From positions 434,001 to 498,000 of the forward strand of contig VUYT01000001.1 in NCBI GenBank assembly GCA_008802785.1: DNA of 64,000 nt, given 5' to 3'. The position numbers and the translations under genes are program-made. Origin of the DNA: Symmetrospora coprosmae. Lineage: Eukaryota; Basidiomycota; Cystobasidiomycetes; Symmetrosporaceae. Under the pieces are notes generated by a model. It made no database searches. It was given only the letters and a program-made list of their open reading frames with translations, and had not been told where the DNA came from. Of this stretch, positions 11,060 through 24,932 are shown piece after piece (the stretch's first letter is position 1; each line of letters begins with the position of its first letter).

Positions 11060-14000
11060 ATGGCTGCACCTAGCCCGTCGAGGAGGGTAGGAGGAGGCAT
11101 CGGCAAGAAAGTCCGCGCGCCGCCCAAGGAAAGACCCCCTCCAGCTTGTGCGATTGACGGCAACGACACGCGCATACTGACGTTGCCGACTGTCTCCTCG
11201 CTCGTAGACGGGCGTGACCGCGGAGGCCGTGCAAGATACCTTCTCACGCTTAGCCAAGGCGATAGAGCTCATCCAGGGAAAGCAAGCCGGTCGTTTGAGC
11301 TTCGAGGAGCAGTGAGCCGTCTTGTGGTTCGCGTGTACAGTTCCGAATGACGGCTGAACGGTGTCGCGTCTTACGCACAGCTACCGCTATGCCTATACTG
11401 TGAGTCCGTTGGCCGGGAGCCGGATTCGCGAAGCTCGGCTGACGCCTAAGCCGCACTCGCAGCTCTGCCTGCACCGGCATCCAGACCTGCTCTACAATGG
11501 CATCATCGACCTCGTGCAGCGTCACCTGCAGAGCGAATCCTCGTACCGGATAGAGCCTGCATTCCCGCCTTCGTCTTTCCTGGGGAGTAGCGACGTGCCA
11601 GCAGGCGTGACGGGTAGCGCGTCAGGTAGCGGCGGCGGCGGAAGCAGCGGCAGCAGCAAGGGCGCGGTCAACGGGCGTGCGCCAGCTGCTTCGACGTCCG
11701 CGGGTCCGTCACAGTCACGGCAGGCGGATGGCTATCCGCACGCTGGGAGTGGCAGCAGGATAGCTCGAGCCCTGGAAGGCGAAACGTTCCTAGATGCCAT
11801 GAAGGGGACGTGGGAGGACCACAAGACGTGCATGCGCAAGCTGCGCGATATCCTCAAGTACATGGTGGGTGCAAGACAATGACGGACAATTGGTATACCA
11901 AGCTGACCGAGCTCCGGAATGACGCACAGGACAAAGTCCATACCGAGCCAAAAGGGCTAGCTCCAACCTATACGCTCGGCCTGCATCTTTTCCTCGTCAC
12001 TTTACTCCGGAACGATACGATACCCATCCAGAGCACGCTCCTCTCTGTCACGCTCGCTCTCATCCGGATAGAGCGGGACGGCGAGACGGTGAACCGGGGC
12101 CTGCTAAAGACATTGACAGACATGCTATGTGAGCTGCGGGAAGTGAGCAACGAAGGGCGCCAGGGGGAAGGGGAGCCAATCTACAAGACGTGGTGGGAGG
12201 ACAAATTCCTCGAGGCGACAAAGGCCTACTACGCGGCCGAGGCGGAAGCGGCGCTCGAGAAGCTGTCTGCCCCAGAGTACCTGCAGGGCGTCGACCGCCG
12301 CCTGCTCGAGGAATCCGACAGGGTCAGCACGTACCTGCACCCCTCAACGCACGCCCTGCTCTTCTCGCTCCTGGACAACGCGTTGATCCAGAACAACCTG
12401 CAGGCCGTTGTGGACCACCCACGCGCCGGACTCGCCGTCATGCTCACCGAGGGGCGGATCGCAGACTTGAGCAGGATGTACAGGCTGTTTGGCCGCGTGG
12501 GCAACGGCCACGCAGTGCTCATGAAGGGAATCAAGAGCTGGCTCGTCGCCCAGGGCCAGAAGATCGTTGAGTCGGCAACATCGGGCGGGGTGGCTCCTGT
12601 CGCTTCAGTCCGCGCAGCAACGGGCGAGGCACCGACGAATGACGTTGATGTCGGAGCTACTGCGCCTAGCAGGCAGGACAAGGGCAAAGGCCGGGCGAAG
12701 GAGGCAGAGCCCGTGCCAGCACCTGAAGAAGGGGACAATGTGGCTGCGCCAACAAGTGTCAAGCAGCCGGCTGCCTCGGCTGGATCCGCAGCTGCTGCCA
12801 ACAATGTCGGTATCGAGTGGGTCAACGCCGTCCTTGCGCTCAAGGACAAGATGGACACGCTTTGGATAGACGCATTCGAGAAGGATCGAGCTGTGCAGAA
12901 TGCCATCAACGATGTGGGTACAAGGCTGCAAAAGACCGAAGAAAGTGATAAGCTGACATACGTCTTTCGGTCACTATCCAGGCCTTTAGCACATTTGTGA
13001 ACCAGGTGCGGAAGTCACCGGAATACATCTCCATCTTCCTCGACGAGAACCTCAAGAAGGGTCTGAAAGGAGTAAGTGCTCGCTTTCGGGCCACCGACAT
13101 CGCTCCCGAGTAGTCGCAAGTAGATACTGACGGTGTGGGTCGCCTTCGCGCCCGCAGAAAAACGAATCAGAAGTGGACGCCATCCTCGACAAGACCATCG
13201 TGCTCTTTCGCTTCCTCACGGACAAGGACGTTTTCGAGGACTACTACAAGCGGCACCTCGCCCGCCGGCTGTACCTCGGCCGAAGTGTCTCGGACGATGC
13301 CGAGCGGACCATGCTGCAGAAGCTCAAGCTCGAGTGCGGATCCAACTTTGTCACCAAGCTGGAAGGGATGCTCAAGGACGTTGGCTTCAGCGAAGAACTC
13401 AATACGGGCTATAAGCGGTATCTCGACAACTTGGACAGCGAGGTGGGTGTCCCACCGCTTGGTGACTCAGTGCAAGAAGCGAGGATGTCTGGGGATCTGA
13501 CACTTCGCCGCGCGGTTGCTTTGCAACGCGCACAGCGACCGGGAGCCGAGCTCTCAGTCCAGGTTTGCACTTCCTCCTTTTGGCCCACGACACCCGAAGT
13601 GCCATGCATCCTCCCAGCCGAGTTTGTGCGGATCACAAAATCCTTCGAGCGATACTTCAATACGCGCTTCACCGGACGCAAGCTCACGTGGCATGCCGAG
13701 CACGGCAACGTCGATGTGCGCGTGCGTTTCGACAAGGGCGCACCGAAGGAAGTCAACGTTGCCACGCAGGGCTTTGTCGTGCTCAGCCTCTTCGAGAACC
13801 TGCAGAAGGGCGAGGAGATTGGCTATCCAGTGCGTGTCTAGAGCTGTCGTCGTCCGCATACAGCACGCATGTCTAATAGCGCTCTGCATCGCAGGACATT
13901 GCCGCAGGGACTGGTCTGCCAGAGCGGGACCTGAAGCGGATCCTGCAGTCGCTCGCGTGTGCAAAGTACAAGATCCTGCGCAAGGAGCCTGCGACGCGGA

Positions 14001-14441
14001 CCATTGGCTCCGGGGACCGCTTCTCGTTCAACCACGCCTTTACGGACAAGCTGGTGCGCATCAAGGTGCAGACGGTCGCTTCGCGCGTCGAGAATGCGGA
14101 GGAGACGCGCGAGACGGACACGCGGCTCGAGGCGGAGCGCGCGCAAGTCGTCGAGGCCGCGCTCGTGCGCATCATGAAGAGCAGAAAGCGCCTGCCGCAC
14201 GCCGAGCTCGTCGCCGAGGCCGTCAACCAGCTGCGCCGCCGCTTTACGCCCAAACCCGTCAGCATCAAGCTGGCCATCGATAAGCTTATTGAGAAGGAGT
14301 ATCTCGAGAGAGATGAGCAGGATAAGAAGATGCTCAAATATCTCGTACGTCCAGGACCTGTGCATTTTGCGATACATGTGTTCCATAGCTGCGGATCAAC
14401 TGACCCTGCCATGCCCTTTGCTTCCGCTTGTTTAGGCTTGA
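11060..14441 (+). CDS. cul3: Cullin-3, scaffold of a RING E3 ubiquitin ligase
   Basis: Scaffold for BTB-adaptor ubiquitin ligases. Exons after the first: 11208-11311, 11381-11399, 11463-11864, 11930-12913, 12982-13071, 13158-13442, 13536-13829, 13895-14344 and a 6-nt last exon 14436-14441. These give 877 residues, plus a short first exon from the ATG at 11060 whose donor (after 11086 or 11110) I could not settle. Key segments: LSFEEHYRYAYTLCLHRHPD near the N-terminus; SPEYISIFLDENLKKGLKG; TDKDVFEDYYKRHLARRLYL; the neddylation winged-helix region (RIKVQTVASR, RIMKSRKRLPHAELVAE) with the acceptor Lys in IMKSRK; and the terminal ...KYLA, whose last Ala comes from the final mini-exon. It is longer than animal CUL3 (768 residues) because of a Gly/Ser-rich insert (~11590-11750) and an Ala/Pro-rich insert (~12580-12790). 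Confidence 0.92.
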
Positions 14442-14758
14442 GCTGGCGTAGACCGCTACCCATTTCTACGCTGGCACCCGCCCGGACTCCCAGCGTGTAC
14501 TTTCCTCCTGCGTCGTTGTCCATATATCGTGGTCCCGGCGGGGAAGAGGTCAACCATCACGTCCAGCAGTATTTGGCGAAAACAGTACGAGAGCATCGGT
14601 AGCTCCCATGGATTGCAGGCTGGTGTTCATCTCGAGCAAATGCGAGCGACCGCCCTTGCTTTCTGAGATCGAAAGGGAGCTGACCGGCGTGACGCGGCTT
14701 CGGTAGTCGTGCGAGATGGGCCGCGGCATGAGATGGTGACGGAGCTGATGCGTTCAGC
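14442..14758. other. Convergent intergenic region between cullin-3 and TSR2
   Basis: About 317 bp separating two 3' ends. It should hold both polyadenylation regions. I see no further gene. Confidence 0.4.
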
Positions 14759-15472
14759 CTATCGGCGTCCGCCCTTCTTTGCGACCGTGGTAAAACCGTC
14801 TTCATCGACTTCTGGCTCTGCCCTCTGCCTCGCCGTCGACGGCTGATCCACGTCCATGCCATTGCCATTGCCATTGGGATTGGATGCCGTACCCCGCACA
14901 GTGGTGTCCTCTGCCCCGCTGCTGTCACTGTCGTCGTCCTCGTCGTCCTGCTCGCCCGTCCTTGTTCCCCTCATTGCCCTGCTCGGATCGTTGTCCTCCT
15001 CCCTTGCCTTGTTTGCCATGCGCTCAAAGCGGTCTACGTTCTCTGCGCGACCGGCAAGGCAGTCGAGCCAGAGTGTCCTGCAGTCTTTTGCAATCTGCAC
15101 CTCGCTGGCATCGTCGAGCGCGACGCCGTACTCGACTTCCACAAAGTCGACGAGAAAGTCTTCAATCTCGTCGCCGTCTGGCAGGGCGCCGGCCTTGTCT
15201 GGGTCGGTGTAGCTCGAGTAGAAGGCGTCGACGAGCTCCTCTGCGAGTCGGGTGCGCTTCTCTGCCGCCGTCTCGGGCGCATACTGCCCGCTCGGGTCGA
15301 TGTCGGCGGCCTGGCGCTTGGGTATCCAGTTGTGCGTGACGGCGATGCGCAGGGCGGGCCAGCACGCTAGAAGCGAGACGATTCCGCGGGCAAAGACGGG
15401 GAGCGCGTCGTCTGGAGAGACGCGGGCGGTGCTGCTGGAGGAGGAGCTGCTCGCTGGCGTGTCGACCTGCAT
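14759..15472 (-). CDS. tsr2: Pre-rRNA processing protein TSR2 (Rps26 escort factor)
   Basis: A single exon of 237 residues. The conserved N-terminal helical domain is clear: FARGIVSLLACWPALRIAVT and a Trp at the WGG-like position (HNWIPKRQ), then ELVDAFYSSYTDPDKA and IEDFLVDFVEVEYGVALDD. An acidic segment (EQDDEDDDSDSSGAED) precedes the hallmark C-terminal DEDGFTTVAKKGGRR. In yeast this protein chaperones eS26 to pre-40S particles and supports cleavage at site A2, so a nuclear role in small-subunit assembly is expected. The low-complexity Ser run after the first residues (TPASSSSSSSTARV) is lineage-specific. No intron is needed, unlike most genes in this window. Confidence 0.88.
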   Translation of the reverse strand: MQVDTPASSSSSSSTARVSPDDALPVFARGIVSLLACWPALRIAVTHNWIPKRQAADIDPSGQYAPETAAEKRTRLAEELVDAFYSSYTDPDKAGALPDGDEIEDFLVDFVEVEYGVALDDASEVQIAKDCRTLWLDCLAGRAENVDRFERMANKAREEDNDPSRAMRGTRTGEQDDEDDDSDSSGAEDTTVRGTASNPNGNGNGMDVDQPSTARQRAEPEVDEDGFTTVAKKGGRR

Positions 15473-15932
15473 GCTGCCACTGTGCGCGCGTCACTCTAGA
15501 ATTTGCTGCTGCTGGAGGTGGAGCTGCTCCAAATTGCGCCAAGTCAGTGGAACGTATTCAGGCACACCAGCAGTGGAACAGTAATGGACGACCTACTGTT
15601 GTGGGCGGGCTGATATAATATTGTCCTGCACTCTATCGTTCCTTTGCCGTCAGCTTCTGGTGAAGACGTCTCGGCTTGTCGGTGCTGGATGCCCACCGCA
15701 GGCCGGCGCGAAGATAGGGGTAGAAAGGGTAGAAAGGCTCCGCGTGCGGACACCGGCATGAAGACCGGCCGCACCGGGTCGGACGGACCTGCCAGGTTGC
15801 CTTGCGACGGTGCAAGACGATTAGTACAAGCTTCTTTCCTCCCTTATCTCACCATCTTCCATCTGCGCTCTCTACTAGATCTCTTCACACACCCCGAGAC
15901 GCATTTCCCCGCTTGAAGTGACCCCGCCCGAC
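15473..15932. other. Divergent promoter region between TSR2 and gamma-glutamyltransferase
   Basis: About 460 bp between two start codons. The right half, just before the transferase ATG, is pyrimidine-rich (cttctttcctcccttatctc at ~15830), typical of fungal core promoters. No coding segment is supported. Confidence 0.4.
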
Positions 15933-18744
15933 ATGGCCACATCCCTCAAAGACAAGCTCAAGTGGAGCCACCTCGACGCACCTCGAAACCCAGACTTTGA
16001 CCGCTTCAGCTTCGCGTCGCGCAGGAGCGTCGTCTGGGGCAGTGCGTCTACCCGATTCCCGACCGCCGTCTGTCTCCCTCTGACGTCGGTCCGTAACCAC
16101 CCCGTCCAGCCAAGGGCGTTGTCGCTTCCACACAGCCTCTGGCGAACGAAGCGGGCCTCGAAATCCTGCGCAAGGGTGGAAACGCGGCTGACGCGGCTGT
16201 AGCTGTGTAAGGCTGGGCATCGGCCCGTTGCCGCACGGTCCGGCCGCTCTGACATTGTGCACCTGTCCCGCAGCGCCGCCGCACTCAACATCACCGAGCC
16301 CTGCAACTGCGGCATCGGAGGCGACATCTTCGTCCTCTACTGGAATGAGAAAGAAAAAACGCTGAAAGGGCTGAACGGGTCCGGCCGCAGCCCCGCAGCG
16401 CTCACCCTCGATAAGGCGCGCGAGCTCGGCATCAACGGCAAGGAGATTCCCCTGGGCAGCCCGCACGCCGTCACCGTTCCGGGCGCACCCGCTGGCTTTG
16501 TCGACACAGTCGAGAACTTTGGAAGCGGCAAGGTGTCGCTCAAGGATGTTCTCGATCCTGCCATCCGGCTCGGCGAGGGGGGGTTCCCCGTTTCGGAACT
16601 GACGTGAGGCAGTCTCGATGCTCTGGAGTAGCTCTGTGCTTGAATCACTCATAGACCGACGTTCTGTTACAGTGCCGGGCTCTGGGCTCGATCAGAGAAG
16701 CTTCTCCAGCGCGCCTCTGCCAATGGCGGCGAGATGCTCACTCCAGAAGGGAAAGCGCCCCTGCCAGGACAGATCTTCAAGAACCCAACGCTCGCCAAGA
16801 GCTTCCGGACAATTGCAGAACACGGCAAGAAGGGTTACTACGAGGGTCCGATCGCCGAGGCCATCGTAGAAGGTGCTCCTCCCTCCTGCAATGCGACCTC
16901 TGAGTGGTGCAGACGTCACTAACTCCGCTTTCGCGCACGCAGTCCTCAAGGAGAAAGGCGGTCTGCTCGAGCTCTCGGATCTCGCCGCGCACAAGAGCGA
17001 GCTCGTGACGCCCATCAGCTACACGTACCACGAGTCGTTCACGCTGCACGAGTGCCCTCCGAACGGGCAGGGTCTGACGCCTCTGATCGCGCTCGGCATC
17101 ATTGAGGAGATGCAGGCGCTCGGCTTGATTGATCTCGAAGGCGTGCCTTACATGGGGACCGCCTACTGCCATGCCGTGATCGAGGCACTCCGCCTGGCGT
17201 TCGCAGACACGCGCGCGTACATTGCAGATGCGGAGCACGGGCACGTTCCTGTCGAGGAGCTGCTGAACAAGGTGCGCTGCAGTCTCAACTTGATTGATTT
17301 CAGTCACTTGAGAGGTACTCAACGGGAACCTCCCCACAGGACTACCTTCGCTCCCGCGCAAAGCTCTTTGACCCCAAGAAAGCCACCGTCGACGTCCGCC
17401 GAGGCTCGCCCCTCGCGTCGTCCGACACGGTGTATCTCACAACCGCCGACGAGTCGGGCAATGCATGCTCGTTCATTTTCAGCAACTATGCCGGTTTCGG
17501 CACGGGCATCATACCCAAGGACTGTGGTTTCACGCTCCAGAACCGAGGCGCTGGCTTCACGCTCGAAGAGGGGCACCCGAATTGTCTCGCGGTAAGCTCC
17601 GTCGCACAGAGCTTTGCGGTCTTGGCGCTGCGTTGCTGAGGTGTGTGGAACGATTCGCTGTGATACCTCTGCAGGGCAAGAAACGACCATAGTGAGCTGC
17701 AATCGCCTTGGCAAGAGAGCAGAATGCTCGTCGTTGCTGATGCCGATGTGCACTGTGCTGCAGCCACACCATCATCCCGGCGATGGTCACCAAGGGCGAT
17801 GAGCTCTTCATGGCATTTGGCGTCATGGGTGGGTATCCCCTGCTGCCTGCTCGCATGTCTGCCTGCATCCCCGCCTGTCTGATGCTCTCCGTACACTCCT
17901 AGGCGGCTTCATGCAGCCACAGGGTCACCTCCAGGTCATGCTGTGAGCCCTGCCTCGCTCGTTGCGATGTATGGCCCAAGCAGCCGCACCCGAAAGGAGC
18001 ACTAGCTGACGCAATTGTCCTCCTTGCTGATCGCTCTGGCGCACCATTCCGGCCCTCTATAGCAACATGCGTACGTGCCGTGGCTCAGACGGAGCAGCGA
18101 GCTTCGACGCAAATCTGAACTAACTGGGCCGCACCTGTCTTTGCGCCTGATGGGCCCCACCGCAGTCCATCAAGGCTTCCACCCGCAGAACGCGCTGGAT
18201 GCACCCCGGCTCTGCATCTCTGCAGGCATGCCGGACGCGGTGAGTTCATTGCGTCTCCTTGTGGAAAACACTGCATATCTGCACGTAGCTGACTTGCAGC
18301 CATGGCAATCTGCCCTCCTCGCCAGTCCACGGCTGATTCAGGCAAAGCTGGAGACGTCAACTCGGACGTGTTCTTTGAGCAGGGTATCGACGTGCGTCTC
18401 TCGTCTCGTGTAGTTCCTTGAAACTTGCGACATGTACGCAGATGGCTGACGTGGCTGATTCGCGGCACTGTACCTTTTCAGCCCAAGGTAGTCGAGGAGC
18501 TCGGGAAGATGGGACATGTCGTCAAGATGGTGGAGGGTGAGTACATCTGCTCCGCTTGCTTCGGGAACCTGCTTTCTGACGTCGGGCCTTTACTGCACGA
18601 TGTTTGGGTGTTCCAGGCGATAGCCGGCTCATGTTTGGACGCGGCCAGATTATACAGAAGAAGGTGGACCCAGTCTCTGGCAAGCTCGTCTGGGCTGCTG
18701 GTAGTGATCCTAGAGGAGACGGACACGCGACTGCGCAGATCTAG
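15933..18744 (+). CDS. Gamma-glutamyltransferase family protein (glutathione hydrolase-like)
   Basis: Fourteen exons close to 589 residues: 15933-16041, 16110-16206, 16274-16603, 16673-16872, 16943-17271, 17340-17591, 17675-17691, 17764-17828, 17903-17942, 18063-18070, 18166-18239, 18326-18391, 18482-18536, 18617-18744. Large-subunit hallmarks are [51 protein letters not shown] and [17 protein letters not shown]. The autoprocessing Thr lies in [15 protein letters not shown], followed by [17 protein letters not shown] and [16 protein letters not shown]. The end matches the family ([39 protein letters not shown]). Relatives cleave the gamma-glutamyl bond of glutathione or conjugates. No signal peptide or transmembrane anchor is seen, so this looks like an intracellular form. 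The 8-nt and 17-nt exons are unusual; the acceptor of exon 12 is the least certain junction. Confidence 0.9.
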
Positions 18745-19161
18745 CGTAGGTTGCGCTGCGAGTATTGCACTGCGACCCCGACGAACGAAAGCTGGCGATG
18801 ACGCAGCGGCGCGCTGCGTGCGCGCGATGCTGAGTCGCGAGACGTGCGCAAGAGGCTGCGGTCAGACGTTCGAGCGCGCATGAATGCACATAGCTAGTCT
18901 GCAATGCAATACATGTCTTTCGCGCATTGTTCTGTGCAACATCGTATACAGTGGATGAACCGAAGAGGTCCGTGCACCGCATGGTCTGTGTGCCCCTGGC
19001 CCGTTCGCCCACCGGTGCCCGCCCCTCGCGCTGGTTCTCCCCCTTGCCTGCCCTTGCCCTTGCCCTTGCCCTCTCGCCCCTGCCCTCCCCTCAACCGACT
19101 TGAACGTCTTCAGATCTCCCTCACCACACACCTTCCACCGCATATCCCATCCTAGCACACA
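18745..19161. promoter_or_regulatory. Upstream region of actin, with a pyrimidine hexamer tract
   Basis: This 417-bp spacer lies between two genes on the plus strand. At ~19034-19082 it has imperfect tandem copies of cccttg (gcctgcccttgcccttgccc), a CT-rich tract of the kind found near the transcription start of highly expressed fungal genes. No TATA box was evident. Promoter activity is inferred from position and composition only. Confidence 0.45.
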
Positions 19162-21265
<2,104 letters not shown>

Positions 21266-21754
21266 GCGTTTGCTGTCGAACGCTCGTGCCTGGCGTGCTG
21301 CTGCGGTCCATTTGCCTGATAGCCGCTACAGTCATGGTTTCGATGCGATGCGTACCTCGCCAGAAATGCTTGTGCCGAGTCCCTCCTGTATGCAGTAGAG
21401 AGGGTCGTCGAGCATAGTCGCCAGTCACGAAGGCAAGACGTTTAGACACGTTGATCACATGTTCTGCCCCTTGCAACGACACATGCTATTATGTTCAAGA
21501 CTTGCCAACGGGGGAAGGGGCGTTCCTTCTACAATTCACGAGCGACGTGGACACGCTGGGATCGTTGTTTAGGAGACTTCGTCTGGAGCTACTTGTCTGA
21601 GGCCTCCAGAGATGCGCGCTCCCGCATATTGGTCCCGGCAGTACAACTCCAAAGGCGAGATCATCCTTCTTCGCGATGCCTACCAGGCTGCACACAGCGA
21701 TGACGATGGTCCCTAGAGCCGCGCTCGCTGCGATGCAGCCCTTCCGTCCGGGAG
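21266..21754. other. Convergent intergenic region between actin and prolyl oligopeptidase
   Basis: About 490 bp between two stop codons, long enough for both 3' UTRs. The short frames here (up to 84 codons) lack conserved features. Nothing else is seen. Confidence 0.4.
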
Positions 21755-24717
21755 TCAATTTCTCCACTGCAGACCCATGGTGAGCGCGACAAAGCCCCAG
21801 CGATCCACTGCCTCCTCGATGGCCTGCTGTGTCGACTTGCCTGCGCCGTGCCCTGCTTTGAGGTCGACGCGCATGAGAAGCGGATTTGGGTTGTTTGGCA
21901 GGGTGTGCTGTAGAGTCGCGATGTGCTTGAACGAGTGCAAGGGCACGACACGGTCGTCGTGGTCGCCGGTCAGGAGGAGCGTGGGCGGGTACGGCGCATC
22001 CACAGTGCCCGTGCCAGGCGCGGGCGGCGCGGGGACGTTGTGCAGCGGCGAGTAGGCTGACAGGTAGTCGAAATCGGCCGGCTCGTCCGCGCAGCCATAG
22101 TCGGCCGTCCACGCGCGCCCGATCGTAAAGAGGTGGAACCGCAGCATGTCGAGCACGCCGACCGCGCACAGCACGGCGCCGAACAGCTCTGGAGCCTGGT
22201 TCGCGCACGCAGCAACGAGAAGGCCGCCGTTGGACCCGCCAAAGATGGCTACCTTCTTGGGCGCAGCGTACTTTTCGTCCACGAGATAGCGCGTGGCGTA
22301 CTGGAAGTCGTCGAAGACCTGTCGAGCGGCCGAAAGAGGGGCCGATGGCAGGCCCAGAAGTAGCTCAGTCAGCAAGGCCTGGAGGCTGAAAGAGGCACAC
22401 ATAGTAGCAGTCCTCAAGACCCACGTTCTGCTTGCGCTCTTTCGTGCCCGCCTCGTGCCACTCCTCGCCGTACTCTGCTCCACCTCGGATGTTTGCGACG
22501 GCCAGGCGCATGCCATAATGCTTGACAAACGTGAGCATCGCCGGCGAGAAGAAAGGGTCCATCGCGTGGCTGAAACCGCCATAACCGTACTGAAGCGCCG
22601 CGGCTGTTCCGTCCTTCGGTACGCCGGCCGGTGTGACAATGAACATGGGAACGCGGGTGCCGTCCTTTGACGTGTAGAAGACCTACACAAAAAGAGGCAT
22701 GCGCATTAGCAGTCTGTGGTTTCAGAGCGTGGGCAACAGCATCCCGCGCTCGTGCTGACCTGCTCCGTCGTAAACTCGTCCGGCTTGAGGCCCTGCACAA
22801 CGGTGCTCCTCCAAAGCTGCTCCCCTTTCTCCGGCCTAGCAAACTCGTACCGGTACACGAGGCCCGGGTTGCTAAACCCCACGAGCTTGAAGAAGAACTC
22901 GTTGTGGTGCCTGCGGCCCGTTAGCTGTGCAAACGAGCCAATGAGGCCGCTGGCCACCTGGCTCCGCTTGGCGCCTGTGCCGAGGTCGTGCATCGTCAGC
23001 TCGTCCTTGACGTCTCGCGAGCGAATGACGAGCAGCGTCGAGCCATTGACGACGGAGGCGGAGGTGAGAATCGAGTCCGGGTCTTCGGCGATGAGGTCCG
23101 AGAAGGCCTGCAGAACATGCGCAGAGAGTAAACATGAGAAGATCCGATTGGGTGAGCTAGCTGCGCCAGCCTCCCTATTCCTGGCCGGGCTGTGGCAGTG
23201 CAGGCGAACTCACGCAATCTGGCTTGCTCAAGTCACGCGTGACGAGCTTGTACTTGGGCGCCTTGTCATTGCTCATGAACGTGAAGAGCGGTCCATCGTT
23301 GGCGACGTAGCTGTACTGTGCCCCAAATTGGTCGACGAGCTTATCCCACAAGAGCGTGTCCGCCACGCTCTTCTCGCTCGACCAGTCTACGCCGTCCAGC
23401 TTGGCTACCCAGAGCTTCGCGCTGGGCGCCGTGTCCTTTGATATGTGAAGGAGCATGTACTTGCCGTCCTCCGTGATTTCCGGAGAGGCCATGTGGGACG
23501 GGTTGCTCGTGTCCTGCCGGACGAGAATGTCGGCCGACTGTGGCGTGCCGAGCTTGTGGAAGTACAGCATGGCGTTGATGTCCGCGTCCGTGCCCGTGCC
23601 AGAGATGTCGTCCGTGTCGAGACCATGATCGAGCTCGGATGTCGGGTAGCGCTGGTAGAAGAAGCCCGAGTCGTCGTGCAGCCAGGTGATGCCAGAGTAC
23701 TTTACGAAACGAATGACATCGTCGAGCCGGCCCTCATCGACGGGCTCCTTGCCTTCAGCCAGTGGATCGGCTCCGGCGGCATGGGGATTGTCCGTCTTGC
23801 GGACTGCGGTAGGCACGACACCCACAGACAGAAGTGCGCTTAGCCAGGCGAGGCGGCTTTTGGGGTGGAGAGGCAACACCGCGCTCACCATACACGGTCG
23901 ACCAGTCGCTCCCGCTGCGTGAGACGCCATACGCCCAGTATTTTCCCGTCTCGGAGAAGGCGCTGAGAGCGATAGAGGCGGTCCCGTCCCTGGAGATGCG
24001 GTTAGGGTCATAGAAGAGCTCGCCACCGGGTCTTTCCTGGTTCTCTGGGAAGCTTGAGGGCAGCTCGGACGCTTTTATGCGGTAGAAGGGAGCTTGTGCC
24101 TGTAGGCCCGAGTTGTACGTGTAGTAGTAGTAGCCGTCTGCCTTGAGGGACGGGCAGGAGACTGTTTGTGCGGTGCGCGGCAAAGACGGAAGAGACGGAG
24201 GTGTGAGAGGAAGACGGCACGTGCAGGACGGAGATGACGCGTTCGCATCAGCATCAGCACCTTCGCGCGCTTCAACAGCGTCACCTTTGTGCTCATGGTA
24301 GTTACTCTACGCACACCTGGCATAGTTCCAGTTCTCTGTGAGCTTCTCCCTGAGTGCGGCCCTGTTTGGGTCCTGCTCGAGGAAGTCGCGTGTGAGCTTC
24401 TCCTGAGCCTCCACGAACGCCTTTGTGTCGCTCGACTTTGAGGGAGGCTCGTGCAGCCATCTGTACGGGTCGTGCACCTTCACCTGGCCCTTTGCGGCAG
24501 ACTTGAATGTGTCGTAGACCTCGTCGCGGCGGGCAGATGGGTATGCGAGGGGCTGCTTGAGGGCAGTTGCAGCGGAGCCTGAAGAGGAGCTCGTCGCCAT
24601 TGCTCGAGCTCGCTTGACCGCTGTGAGGGATGCGGGTGCGGATGCGGGTAGTCTGGTAGACGGCGCTGTGGTAGATGATCTCGCAATTGGTCGCGTCAAG
24701 CGAAGAGCGATGCGCAT
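21755..24717 (-). CDS. Prolyl oligopeptidase (serine peptidase family S9A)
   Basis: Six exons (24315-24717, 24162 boundary then 23889-24161, 23214-23803, 22760-23107, 22425-22682, 21755-22318) give 811 residues from the ATG ending at 24717, or 772 from the ATG ending at 24600. The catalytic Ser is in AIFGGSNGGLLVAACA, the Asp in LLTGDHDDRVVPLHSFK and the His in LKAGHGAGKSTQQ. The propeller half shows VHDPYRWLHEP, YYYYTYNSGLQ, YWAYGVSRSGSDWSTVY and SGITWLHDDSGFFYQRYP. The enzyme cuts short peptides after proline, normally in the cytosol. The first start adds an Arg/Ser/Thr-rich, acid-free leader (MRIALRLTRPIARSSTTAPS) that could be a mitochondrial presequence. The first intron is 153 nt, longer than most neighbours. 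Confidence 0.94.
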
Positions 24718-24749
24718 GGAGGGTTTGTCGTAGTCGAGTCGAAACAGGA

Positions 24750-24785
24750 GTCGGCCGCAGTCGCAGTCGCAGTCGCAGTCGCAGC
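24750..24785. repeat. Hexamer tandem repeat (GCAGTC)n
   Basis: About five copies of gcagtc stand just upstream of the first possible start of prolyl oligopeptidase. On the minus strand they lie in the 5' leader. Each six-base step preserves any reading frame. Confidence 0.8.
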
Positions 24786-24885
24786 GGGGGAGCAGGGCAG
24801 TGAATGCACACCCCTTGGCCACCTCCCATCAAAGGCAGAGCAGCAACTTCGGCTGCGATGGAGCATCCCTGATTGCAGTATCGCA

Positions 24886-24932
24886 TAGCATAGCATCGTA
24901 GCGCATTGCATTGCATTGCATCGCATCGCAGC
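24886..24932. repeat. Pentamer repeat (GCATT/GCATC)n in a divergent promoter
   Basis: Imperfect tandem pentamers (gcattgcattgcattgcatc) lie midway between the start codons of prolyl oligopeptidase and kinesin-3. Position suggests the shared promoter or a 5' leader; function is unknown. Confidence 0.7.

Noticed and set aside
11060-11207. 60-nt intron with GTGCGA donor and CTCGTAG acceptor at the start of cullin-3
   Set aside because: It has a good branch site and length but puts the next exon out of the cullin frame from the ATG at 11060. The first donor is therefore left open.
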